A stretch of DNA of 42,982 nucleotides from Plantago elongata (taxonomy: Eukaryota > Streptophyta > Magnoliopsida > Lamiales > Plantaginaceae), in the NCBI GenBank assembly GCA_036897095.1, contig JAYMSP010000723.1, positions 1-42,982 on the forward strand, written 5' to 3'. How positions within the stretch are numbered: position 1 is the stretch's first letter; each line of letters opens with the position of its first letter. A program made the position numbers and the translations under genes. Positions 32,170 to 42,982 of this stretch are shown here, one piece after another. The notes under the pieces are model-generated. The model was given only the letters and a program-made list of their open reading frames with translations. It did not search any database and was not told the origin of the DNA.

Positions 32170-35100
32170 ACATAATTCAACATGAAAAATATTCCTCTCC
32201 TTTCTGTTCCTTGCAACTTTTGTCCAGAAAAACATAGAATATATGGCTAGAAAATTAGGTTCCACTAATTTTCAGAACTAATAATTAGATATATAGCTAG
32301 CTAGGTTACATAAAAAAACCCTCCAAAAACATATTGGTGATAATTAAAAGAGTATTATTTTCCTTATTATCATAATTAATGCCTTGGCAAATTATTCAAA
32401 CAAGCTAGTTTTATCTTCAATACGAGTACTGCTAATTAACAGTAAACTCAAAGAAGATACCCTCATTTATTGGTTGCTGTCACTTTTCTTCAAACTGTAC
32501 ATATACTGTAACAAGAAAGTTTTTGAAAGATCAGTTCTAGCATTATCTTTTCATTTCCTATTTCTTTTTCCAGCAAAATAAAATTACGGTGGCTGTATTA
32601 TGATCATCAAATTATAAAAATACTAATATCCTCTTCGTCACAACTTCAAACTTTGAGTCAGAGCGGCATAAGCCTATATATTTATTATAATATAATTGTG
32701 AAATTTAAATCTCATTTAAGTAAAATCAATTAGAGTTGTACAATTCAAATACTGCCTAAACATATGCCAGGATGACCCATAGATATATGATCCGCACATT
32801 TGTCAGTAATTAAAAACTCCCTCCAAAAAAATTATTGACTTAAAAACTCACCACATTTTACCGATGGCAAATGAAGCATGTAATACTAGCTACTGTAGGT
32901 TCAATTGTTCAAAATATCAATGCATATAACAAAACAATTATAGTTAATTACCATAATTAACACGTTACTTAAGTAGGAGTTAAGGTCCAATGTTGAATAG
33001 ATTCGGGTTAGATTAGGTCCGGACCAACTTAAAGTCCGACAACAAATGATATTAAGGTTTCAAGTAGATTTTGGGTTCAACAATTTGTATGGATGGAGTA
33101 TATATCTTATCATTTTAGTAGTTAAATGATCGTTTGAGATGCAATTTGAATTAATAAAAGTCAATTTAAATTGTCTTTTTTATGTAAATAATTGATAATT
33201 TAAAATTGACTTTTAACAATTCAAATTCTACGTGAATTCGACTCTAAATTAGAATAGAAGCTGAATTATCGAAGTCATATTTAGAGTCGGATGTACACTT
33301 AAGTTAATTATTTCACGGGTGGTGCATGATCGATAAATTGATTGATCACCGTAAAATTAAAGCAAAACAGAACAAATAAATAATCAATCAGACAAATTAC
33401 CGTGTGCTTTTCATTATTGTATTATAATATAGTTATCCGGTACTTCATGGTCGGCCCCTCAAAGATTATGCATGATTTTCATTTCTTTCCATTTCATCCA
33501 ACGAATCTTCCTTCTGTTTATACAATTTTATATTCTAATAAAATACTATATTACGATTATATGGTCCTATCTTAGGTTTATAGCCATCTACTTAGCTAAC
33601 TTTTATTATTACAAACATAAATAAACCACACACAATTACCTGTGTTCCCTCGTGTTATACTTTTTTAAGTTTCATAATTTGTTTAAACAGTACTTAACAG
33701 TTATTTTGCACCTGAATCATAATCTTTTTTACATTAAAACAATAAATAATTTAATAAAATCATACCACTGTCAATTAAAACCATAAATTATGTCAAATGA
33801 AGTTTCACTATATTTTTATTTGGCTCACAACTTTAATTGATCAACTTTCAATAAAGTTTTAACAAATAAATAATAATTAAATTTGAATTGAATTGTAAAA
33901 TTTTATATTTATGGTAGAGATCGCATATTTGATATAGCACTAAAACGGACTATGCATCCGTTAAAATATTTCAAAATATTGTTTTGCATCTTCTATAGTA
34001 AAAAGTTTAACTCAAATTTTATTCACAAAACAATCATCATTATATTTGTCTTTCTACCCTACTATATATGTCAAACAAACTAGGAATCTACAACATTTAA
34101 ACTAATCAGATAAAATTAAAAATATCAAACCCATTACTACATTTTTACACACAACACTTTATCCTTACACACGATATATACAACCCTATAAATTCTAATA
34201 AATATTATTTTATTTAAATACCATTTTTTATAATTCATCAGTTACAATTAAAAAAAAATTTTACTTTAACGTTTTTTTTTAACATATACCAAACATGTTC
34301 ATACTTACTTTTCATTTCTTAGTTTGATCATTTAGTTAGCTTTTATGTCTATAAAAACTAATTTACTTTATATTTCTAGTACTATGCTAACCTCAACCAA
34401 TTGATCAATCACTAATATAATAAGTTAATTTCATCGTTCTCAATTATATATATCGTACCATTATATCCCATTGATCACCAACAAATTCTATTATAATTCA
34501 TAATAATATATAGTATGTTCTGAATTTAATATTTTAGAAAAATCCAATATTTCACTATCCTTCATCAGGTTTTGGCTGTATCCTTCACCCGTGCCATGAC
34601 TAAGAAACCCTGCTATGTTTACTGACTATATATATCTATGTTGGAGTACGGATTTAGCCATTACATCAAACAAATATATATGGACAATCTATTGAATGAA
34701 TCTGATTCAAGCCTTTCAAGTTTCTAACATATATATTTTTTAGTCAATGTTATTTTCTAATATAATTATCTGAAATGAATTAAAAGTAAATTAAATTATA
34801 GCAAATATAATATAATTAAATAGAATTGAATAAGATTAAACTGAGTTTGCAGATGAAAGAAATTTGTACTCCAAATATCCACAAAGCGTGTGTGTGCATA
34901 GTATCTCTTTTTGGAGAAACCTGGAAAATATGTTCAATCAACAAGTACCAATTACCCCAATTGGACCCAAATTATCACAAGAGAGAAAAGCTGTGCGAAG
35001 AGAATCTAGGCAATGCCAAATGTTTTTTACATGTCATGTCACTTCCACCACTTTCTAATTTAAAAGAATTAAGTAGGAAATCTCAGATTCTTCTCCATTT

Positions 35101-36299
35101 AGCTTTATCTAATTCATATAGGATAGGGCAAGATCAATTTCCTCGAGAAGCTCCAACTCCAGTGGCCTTGTACAATCATAAGGTGGATTTATGTTACATG
35201 CACTTAGGTGTGTTAGATTTAATATATGTTATGTGGATTATGGAACATTCAACTATTATATATGGGATAATTACACCATAGGAAGAATCTTAGGTATGCC
35301 ACGAAACCTACATTGTTCGGAATGTATGTCCATGGAAGGTATAGAAAAATTAATTAGACATGCTAATTGTTGTGCCGGTAACAATGTTCAATAAGTACAA
35401 ACTTTTAATCACATCATTCTCAAAAAAATCACTAATTTTTTTACTATGTTCACATAAGTTGTATATCGTTGGATTATTCCCGAACAACATTGATTTCATG
35501 TCAATCAGAGTTCGTATGAGAAAGTTATAGACAAAATACAAACATGAAAATATTGTATTAGTTTCACTTTTTTACATGCTTCGGTTAAATGATTCAAAAA
35601 AAAATCGTCTGAATTCTCAATACACTTTTTTTACCGTTTTGCTACATCTTCCACCTGAATCATAATATCGTGCAAACATACAACATAAAACTGCACAAGA
35701 AATTCGACTAAAATGCACTCGTAAAACTCAGATACAAACAATTCGATGGAATTATATTGTTAGATCACAAAAATTATCTAATGAATTATGCCGATTTAAT
35801 TAAATTGGAAGATCGGTGTTGGTGGGTACGTTAAAGCAAAGACTATTTATCGAAACAACACACGTGGGTAGTGGACCAGGTGTTTTCTACTGGAACATAA
35901 ATTAAGTCAATAATAACAAAGACCAATCCTCATTTGCTCTTCCATAGTGTAGTACCTTGTAGCAGCACCCTCTTAAAGTCTAAACATAGAACACGAGCTC
36001 ATATTTCCCAACGTGCTCTCTCAAGTGCATGGAATACTATAATTAACTGCCTTAGTTGAGCCGATCTAAAGTTTATGCCCGTAGACATTATGGAGTTGTT
36101 TGGTATGGTATATGGACCACCTTGCTGAATTTGATATGATGGACTTATCAATATGGTAAGGAATTGATGGTGTCGAAGTCAATTATCTTTCCATTTTCGA
36201 ATAAGCTTATTATCATCGATTGAAATACTATTATGAATTTGAATCTTTTATAATACAATATTAGATTAGACCATCCTAATATGTATTACTGAGAATAGA
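30485..36299. other. Long AT-rich spacer upstream of the ALOG gene
   Basis: This 5.8-kb spacer is very AT-rich. The right-hand edge of the ALOG gene faces it, so the proximal part should be the ALOG promoter. A GT/TA microsatellite lies at about 32127-32169. A slightly less AT-rich stretch at 34826-35281 contains a 151-codon plus-strand open frame with no recognisable domain, and I do not call it a gene. A G-box (CACGTG) is present near 35867. Nothing else could be identified. Confidence 0.45.
32127..32169. repeat. Compound GT/TA microsatellite
   Basis: A run of GT units (TGTGTGTGTGTGTG) is followed, after TC, by about eleven TA units. Confidence 0.85.
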
Positions 36300-36304
36300 A
36301 GGTT

Positions 36305-36515
36305 TGTTAGAACTATTGGACCGGAATTTTTGCTAGAACAGTAAGCAATGTTGACTCCAGTGATGAGTCAACAATGCAGTCAACAATAATTGTCTGTGTG
36401 AAATAAAGTATAGCGGATAGACAAACATATTTCCACAAATCAAGCCAGCATATATAAAATATGCGGACGGTGTCGTAGGCTAAATTTTCACTAATCAGGA
36501 TAATAGTATTACATA
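36305..36515 (-). repeat. Left (3') terminal repeat of the copia fossil
   Basis: It starts TGTTAGAACTATTGGACCGG and matches the right-hand repeat from 41186 over about 210 bp with roughly 10% differences and two small gaps. It borders RNase H sequence directly. Confidence 0.8.
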
Positions 36516-39500
36516 CCTGAGACTTTCTTAGACTAAAGAATCTCTCTTTATCCATTCGTTTGGTAAATATATCTGCTAGTTGGTTTGTGGTTTCTATATG
36601 CTCTATGTCAATGTCTTGCTTATTGAACATGTCTCTTAGAAAGAGATGCCAAATGACCATGTGATTAGTGTGTGACTGTTGACCAAGGTTCTTAGAAATA
36701 AGAGTGGCACTAATGATATCACAAAACATCAAAAGGGTATCACTTTCAAGACCATACTCATGCAACATGTTTTTCAACCGAAAGAGTTTAGGTCCACAGA
36801 TTTATTTCTTGCCATACCAAGACACAAGATTAGATCAAGATAAAAGCAGCCTCCACTATTAGATATCCTATCATCAAGATTATCAGCCCAATCAGACTCA
36901 CTACATCCCCCAGATTAGTGTTTGAATCACATGCCAACCATAATCCCGAATTAACAGTTCCTGACACATACCTGAGAATCCTCTTTAAAGCAATCTGGTG
37001 AGAGCTTTTAGGATTGGATTAATACCTGGCACAAGGATAGACTGGGAGTATGTCATATGGTTTGGTGGCAGATAGGTATAAATTATTTCCAATCATTGAT
37101 CTGTCCAATGTTGGGTCAACATCTTCCCCAACATCGATCTTGCTAAGTTTGAGAGCAGTAGCCACATGGGAGCATTGCAAGGATTTGCACTGTTCAATCC
37201 AAACTTTGTGATAAGATTCTTTGCATATTTCTCATGCGGTAGAAATACACCATCCTGTCTTTGCAGTCCAAAGAAGAAACTAAGTTCTTCAATTATGTTT
37301 ATTTCAAATGTACCTGTCATAGCTTGAACAAACTGATCTACCAGGAACTGATCAATCATGGTAGTGTTGGTTGAAACAAAAACTATATCATAGATATGAG
37401 CAGTGCAAAGAAATTTTCCTTTCTTAAGATAAGCAAAGTTTGATATCTCTAAGTTTGATCTATCTCCCCCTTTTTGAAGTCAAAGTCAGCTAAGAATTTT
37501 GTCAATACTTGCTTTAGACTATCATTTTACAGTTTAAGCACATAATCAAGGTGACTTGGATCTTCAAAACCTTTAGGCTGATCCACATTGACTTTATTAT
37601 CACAATAACCAAAAACAACACCTAAGACATTAACTTGATGAAGTTCATGTTGTACAGTTTCAATCACATATGTTGGTTCAGCAAGAGAGACAAGGCAAGA
37701 GAGACTGATAGATTGACAATTTGTAACATACCTGACCATTACTTTGTAACTCTTTCTAGTGTTACCTCTTAATGTCCTTCCACTCGAGCTACCAATCACT
37801 TGAGTGTTTGGATGATCTCTTAGAAAGCCAAGTGAGGAATTCCTCCTTACATTGTCCAAAGAGTTTGTCTAAGGTTCAGGTTCAGGCTTAGTAACATGTT
37901 CAGAATCATCTCACATTGATTCAGATTCTTCCTCAGGAATAGTGTCATCAATTGAGCTTTCAGTCAGCAATGTTAAACTCGATGTTGAGTCAACATTGTC
38001 GTTAATATTGACACTGTCTCCTTGAACTGCACTAGAGTACTTATGTTTAGCTTCATGTTCTGGTTCAGTACTTGCATTTTCACAAGTAGTACATATTCCC
38101 AGCATTGTACATGTTTCTTTGTTCATCTGGTCAAATAGCTCATCATTATCAAAAGTAATATTCACAAATTCTTGAATGATTTGGGTCCTTGGATTATAAA
38201 CTCTAAAAGCATGGCTATTGAGAAAATATCCAACAAAGAGACCTTTCAATTCACATATTTGGCAAATTATGGATTCTCAACTTTCTTACCATGATCAGAT
38301 CTAATTCTTTGAGTCACAGTGGAGTAGAGAGTACTAAACCTAGCATGCAATTTTTGGAAAGACTCAAAAGTTTTAGATTTTCCCTTTAGAAGGTTTACAC
38401 AAGTAATACTATAAAAATCCTCAACAATGACAAAGATGTACCATGTACCTTCAAGACTTTCAACTTCAATTGGATACAGGAGATCCATATGCAAGAGTTC
38501 AAAGTAATAAAACGTACCTCTTTGGTGTCCTTCAGTTTGATGAGAATGATGCATAGCTCTAGTTAGCTTACCTTTTAGACAATCTCCACTCACATGTTAC
38601 CCAGTGTTTGGGAGTTCGGGCACTCTTGTGACAGCTCCAAGTTTGATGAGTTCCACCAGATTCCTGAAATTCATGTCCTAGCTTCTTGTGCCAGATCTCA
38701 TTATCATCATTTGTTGCAAGGTTGTAGTTTTGAGAGTCAGTCATCACATAGCAATTGTTTCTAGACCTTGTACTTGTCATAACAACCTCTTGATGTGCAC
38801 AAGTGTAAACTAGACGCGAAACTTTATCGAATTTAACTTCTAAGTCATCATCTAACAAAACATTCTTGAGATTAAGATATCCTTCAATGAACAGAGTTCC
38901 TTTTCCAAGAATTCTGCTCTTGTAGTTTCCACCAAAAGTCACAAATTCAGATTCTTGAGAGATATAGTTTGCTAGATGCTTGAGATTGCCAGTCATGTGA
39001 TGTGAGCATCCACTTTCAAGGACCAATTTACTGCATTGTTAAGAGAAGTAGCAACAGAAAAAGCAACATTGTAAACAATCTTTTCCCTAGGAGCCCATAT
39101 TCCTTTATGCTTATCTTTAGGACTTTTCTGAGTAAAACAACCACTACCTAGATGAGCAGGAACACAGGGAGTATCATTGAGACAAACCTTCTTAGTACTT
39201 AATTGTTGACTTAGATGTGGTTTCAACATTGGTGTCAACACTGGGTTTGTCACTTGCCTCAGCAGGTTCAGTTTGAGTTATTTCCTCAGAGTAGTCCGTA
39301 CTAGAGCTTTCTATCTTTTCCTTTTCCAGATCTCTTAGGTAGGCAAGGCAGTGATGTTTCTTATGACCAAATTTATGACAATGTTGACACATAATGGTTT
39401 TCTTAACTTTTTCTTTGATAAAAACAGGTGTATTGACCAGTTTAGAAATGATTTTAACTTTATCTTTAGTTTCAGAGTTACCTAAAACACTTTTGCAGTT

Positions 39501-40837
39501 CATGTCACGCCCAAGTTTCTTTTCAAAGGAAGTGCTATATCTACCAGTGTATCCTAGACCAGTTGTGTCATCATTGTCCATATCAAGTGTCATTAAGTTT
39601 AGAAATAGAAGAGTTCCATTCTTAGATTACCTTCTCTTTGTCAAGCTCAGCAGTTACCTTACAAAATTCAGCATCCTTTTTTGTGAGAGCTACTTCAAGC
39701 ATGACGATGGTGGATTTCATGTCCTCATTCTCCTTTTCTGTTTCTTGAAGATTTCTTCAGTTTCTTAAATTCCTTGAGGAGTAATTCGTAAATCAGTTGA
39801 AGTTCTTCAATCTTTTGTTCATCAGTGAGTTATTCCTCAAGAGGAATATCTGCATCAAAGTAAAATGAACCATGTAGACATAAGACATTAATAGAAACTG
39901 ATTTCTCAAGGTTAGTCCAGGATAGTGATTCACATAACTGTGAGTCATCATAGTCAAAAAGACTACTTTCTTTATTGATAGATTTTCAATGTTGACACAC
40001 CAGTGGTTATCAACATCGTCCAGAGTTGAGAGCAGAGTTGTGGCATCTTTGTCCTCTTCTTGTTCATCACCTGAGTCAACTGAGAGCAGCAAGTAAACTC
40101 TTTTTCTCCTTTCGAAGAGTGTTAGCACATTCATTCTGATAATGACCCCAACCTTGGCATTCAAAATAGATAACCTTGCTAAGTTGATCATCACTTAACT
40201 TAGAGCTGGAGTTAGACCTAACAAATTTTTTCTTGAAATTACTAGTCTCTTTACTCACAGAACCTTGGTTAGTGTGTTTTTCTGAATTTCATTCTATCAA
40301 ATTTTGTAACCAGATTGTTGTAGGTTTCATCAGACACATCAGAGTCATCACTACAATCATGCACATGTTCACTAACTTTATCTTTAAACAAGGATTGCAA
40401 AGACATACTATGGGTTTTTGTTCCTCTTCTTTCATTATCTTTCATCTCATAATTTTTCAAGTTGTTCATCAGAGTATGAAAGTCCATAGTAGTCAAGTTT
40501 TGAGTATCTTCCAAAATAGTAACTTTAGTGTCAAATTTAGCAGGAAGAGACCTTAAAGCTTTTGAAATCAACTGTTGATTTGAAATAGCATCACCAAGAT
40601 GTTGGATATCATTAGACATAGTCATAAGTTTGCTAAAATAAGACTCAATGGATTCTTCATCTGCCATTCTTAGATTTTCAAACTTAGACCAAAGCATGCG
40701 AAGTTTAGTTTGTTTAACACTATCATCACATTCACAATGAAATTGAAGAAAATTCTAAACTTGTTTAGCAGTGGTGCAGTTTTGAACAATCTCAAACATG
40801 TGGATATCAACATGACTAAAAATAGCATTCAAAGCTT

Positions 40838-40907
40838 TTTCATCGAAACCCAAGCGGGGGATACTGACCTACCAGTCATCGAAACCCAAGCGGGGGATAC
40901 TGACCTG
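40838..40907. repeat. Tandem repeat in the copia gag region
   Basis: Two adjacent copies of a unit containing ATCGAAACCCAAGCGGGGGA followed by TACTGACCT lie here; the copies are nearly identical apart from the short joining bases. Confidence 0.8.
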
Positions 40908-40943
40908 GATTGAATCATTCTTCAGGGATTCGAACAATATCAC

Positions 40944-40979
<36 letters not shown>
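40944..40979. repeat. CAT trinucleotide microsatellite
   Basis: Twelve perfect CAT units lie near the gag start of the copia fossil. Confidence 0.9.
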
Positions 40980-41185
40980 GTCCTTTAGTAGGTCACACAT
41001 AGCCTTACACAATTGATCTCCAAGCTCTGACTTCAAGAGCTTTGATATATGTCCTCATCTTAATTTGCCACAAGGTGTAGTTTGACCGATCGAGCACAGG
41101 TGATTTGTTGAAATTTGAGTAGACGTCCATTGTAGCAGTACCAAATCCAGATAACAGAAATTAGGTAGCTGGCTCTGATACCACT

Positions 41186-41870
41186 TGTTAGAACTATTGG
41201 ACCGGGATTGTTACTAGAACAGTAAGCGATGTTGACTCCAGTGATGAGTCAACAATGCAGTCAACAATGATTTTCTGTGTAGAATAAAGTGTAGCGGATA
41301 AAAAGACAAATTTCCACAAATCAAGCAAGCATATATAAAATCTGCTGACGGTGCCGTAGGCTAAATTTCCTCTAGTCTGAATAATGGAATTACACAAGGA
41401 GTATATGATCAATCACAAAATGATTGATCAACGCACGGAAAACTAGACCTAGAATAAACTCGAATAAAGAACCTATTATAGTCACTATCACGGTGAATGA
41501 TTCACAAACACCTATTTGATGAACATCCACAATATGATAGTAAGTACAAGTCTAGTAAAGCAAAGACATACGAGTATGATATGAAAATCTAAAGTCTCGG
41601 TGTATGTGTGTGTCTCACAAAGCAGCCTTCTTCATGTATATATAGAGTCTTCAACTTCTTCTAATTCGATCAGGAAAAGAACATCTGCAGAAGGAAGGTT
41701 TTCTTCTTTGCTTTGTTGGGCCGGCACCTAGAAGGAAATTGTCTCAATATTGAAGATCTTTTTCTATATATTTCCTTCTAGTCTTTGTCTTGAATATTCT
41801 TTCTATATTGTGGTTGATCTCTTGTTTCTTCTTAAAGGAAATCTCCGATCAACAATTAGTCCAATTGTCA
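41186..41870 (-). repeat. Right (5') terminal repeat of the copia fossil
   Basis: It starts TGTTAGAACTATTGGACCGG on the plus strand and ends CAATTGTCA, giving TG..CA borders. The first 210 bp match the left-hand repeat. A TATA-like CTATATATAC (about 41637, minus strand) fits an LTR promoter. The outer border at 41870 is inferred from the AGGTT duplication next to it. Confidence 0.65.
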
Positions 41871-42982
41871 AGGTTGTTTTCTGTAAAATAAACACTCAAA
41901 CAAACATAACCATTGAACTAATTAAGAAAGACAAGATTAATATATAAAGTGCATTATGCAATGACACTTTCAAGGTTATCCATTTTATATGCTGTTTGCT
42001 TGATCTTTCTGACCAGTGATGTGGTGAGAAATTAAATGGACGATATCAAAGTCTTTCCACATGAAAAGGAGGTGTTTATTTCATGTGCGTGTGAATTAGG
42101 AGAATGCACTTCCCAGTAGGGTGTAAATTTGTGATAATCCTATATTAAGTATCTTTTTGTAGGATTTCAGATCTATTTGGCTATCTCTCAATCGAAAATT
42201 ATTTATGTAAAGTATAAGGGTTAGGGTACTGGGTTATAAGTATATATTAGAATTACTCTATGTCTACAAGATCACAGTAATAAATGCTACATGTGATCCT
42301 TTATCTCCAGACATATAGTAGACAGGCCCAGCTAAGGCCCTGTGCGGTTTGAGCCAACCGCACAGGGCCCCATATTATATATCTATATATATAATGTACA
42401 ATAATTCTAATGTTTTTGGAGTGGTCTGATGGTCATTAAATGGGTTTAAAATGTCCTTTTTGTATAAAGATCACGGGATCAACACTCTAGATCCCCTATT
42501 TCTTTTAATATTTCTTACTCCTTTGTTCTCTCTACTCATTTATAATTACTTTCACATTTTTATCCTTCCAAGTTTATTATGCTTTCCCTTATTCCTTTCA
42601 CATGTTAGAATTAGATATATACCATTTTCATAATAACTTTATGAAAACTAATTATAAAAGTGAAAAATAATTTTCTCTTTCATTATTATTTGAAATATTT
42701 ATATTTGTCGAACTTCTTATCTAGTAATAATATGAGTTTTTTGGTTATACAATAATTTTACGATTACAGTGATTTGAGACTCATTTTCATATATTTTATG
42801 TCTTGCACATTTTTAATATGTTGTTTTACTTGTATCCTTTAATAAAATATTTACAAGTATGATTTTTTGCATAATATAATACTTCCACGTTCCAACTCCA
42901 TTTCTCCGTATTCATTTTTCGTCCGTACCAACTTTATCTTCCATCACTTAAATGGATCGAAAATATTTCTACTACTTTATAC
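41871..42982. other. Right-hand spacer, no gene seen
   Basis: Apart from the hairpin at 42336-42369, this 1.1-kb stretch is AT-rich and shows no coding features. The last 100 bp contain CTTCCACGTTCCAACTCC and TTTTTCGTCCGTACCAAC, which recall Stowaway-type ends. An element may continue past the window edge, but one end alone is not enough to call it. Confidence 0.45.
42336..42369. repeat. Perfect 14-bp inverted repeat, GC-rich hairpin
   Basis: GGCCCTGTGCGGTT (42336-42349) is followed by a 6-base loop and its exact reverse complement AACCGCACAGGGCC (42356-42369). It lies just after CAGGCCCAGCTAAGG (42324-42338), which resembles the terminus of plant hAT elements; some of these carry a subterminal hairpin. 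The other end is not visible in the window. Confidence 0.7.

Larger units (their letters stand above)
36305..41870 (-). mobile_element. Broken Ty1/copia LTR retrotransposon
   Basis: This fossil reads on the minus strand. Parts in order from the right: terminal repeat (41186 to about 41870), primer site matching initiator tRNA-Met (TGGTATCAGAGCC, 41171-41183), gag (about 39200-40700, with UBN2-type sequence and zinc-knuckle motifs), protease and integrase (about 37900-39030), reverse transcriptase (about 37090-37860), RNase H (about 36520-36780, with the family's ADIFTK motif), and the second terminal repeat (from 36305). Integrase ahead of reverse transcriptase places it in Ty1/copia. The two-knuckle gag suggests the SIRE/Maximus group, which is uncertain. 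AGGTT flanks both ends (36300-36304 and 41871-41875), consistent with a 5-bp target duplication. The open frames are broken in many places, about ten or more, so it is not functional. The terminal repeats differ at about a tenth of aligned positions, suggesting an insertion several million years old. Confidence 0.88.

Noticed and set aside
34826-35281. 151-codon plus-strand open frame in the spacer upstream of the copia fossil
   Set aside because: The peptide has no recognisable domain, no family-like motifs and no clear promoter, and it overlaps other frames of similar length. Open frames of this size occur by chance in long spacers.
1-42982. tRNA, rRNA, CRISPR arrays, operons or ribosome binding sites
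   Set aside because: I looked for tRNA box sequences and structured RNA genes and found none convincing. Bacterial features do not apply to this plant nuclear DNA.

Overview
This window is nuclear DNA from a flowering plant, most likely a eudicot. The genes are plant-specific families (CIPK, DOG1-like, LRR receptor-like kinase, PYL ABA receptor, ALOG, F-box), one has 12 GT..AG introns, and the spacers are long, AT-rich and full of small transposons. I could not pin the species.

Layout. 0.7-2.1 kb (-): a complete intronless CIPK12-type kinase. 2.1-8.9 kb: a long spacer with a Stowaway-like MITE, a SINE-like stretch, a 153-bp insertion flanked by perfect 8-bp repeats, and a roughly 190-bp non-coding tandem duplication. 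8.9-12.2 kb: two DOG1-like genes facing each other tail to tail, with a broken third DOG1-like fragment between them. 12.5-13.0 kb: an LTR-like relic. 14.8-19.0 kb (-): an MRH1/MDIS2-type LRR receptor pseudokinase that I resolved into 13 exons (713 aa). 20.3-22.5 kb: a decayed LINE tail with nested and neighbouring MITEs of one family. 22.8-23.4 kb (-): a PYL-type ABA receptor with a foldback MITE about 210 bp upstream of its start codon. 24.65-25.19 kb: a non-autonomous hAT element holding a Stowaway-like insertion. 25.7-26.9 kb (-): an F-box protein. 29.9-30.5 kb (-): an ALOG/LSH gene. 30.5-36.3 kb: a 5.8-kb very AT-rich spacer. 36.3-41.9 kb (-): a broken Ty1/copia fossil with a candidate 5-bp target duplication. 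41.9-42.98 kb: spacer with a perfect GC-rich hairpin.

The main biological point is gene order. CIPK12-like, DOG1-like, MRH1-like, PYL13-like and LSH9-like genes occur here in the same order that I recall for Arabidopsis At4g18700 (CIPK12), At4g18650-18690 (DOGL genes), At4g18640 (MRH1), At4g18620 (PYL13) and At4g18610 (LSH9). The F-box gene is the only intact host gene that I cannot place in that order. Two of the families, PYL and DOG1, have members known to act on clade-A PP2C phosphatases in ABA and seed-dormancy signalling, so the block may bring functionally related genes together. I found no previously unknown molecular system. The most novel material is the conserved block, the DOG1-like birth-and-death cluster, the unusual PYL latch residue, the nested transposons and an orphan exon-like ORF.
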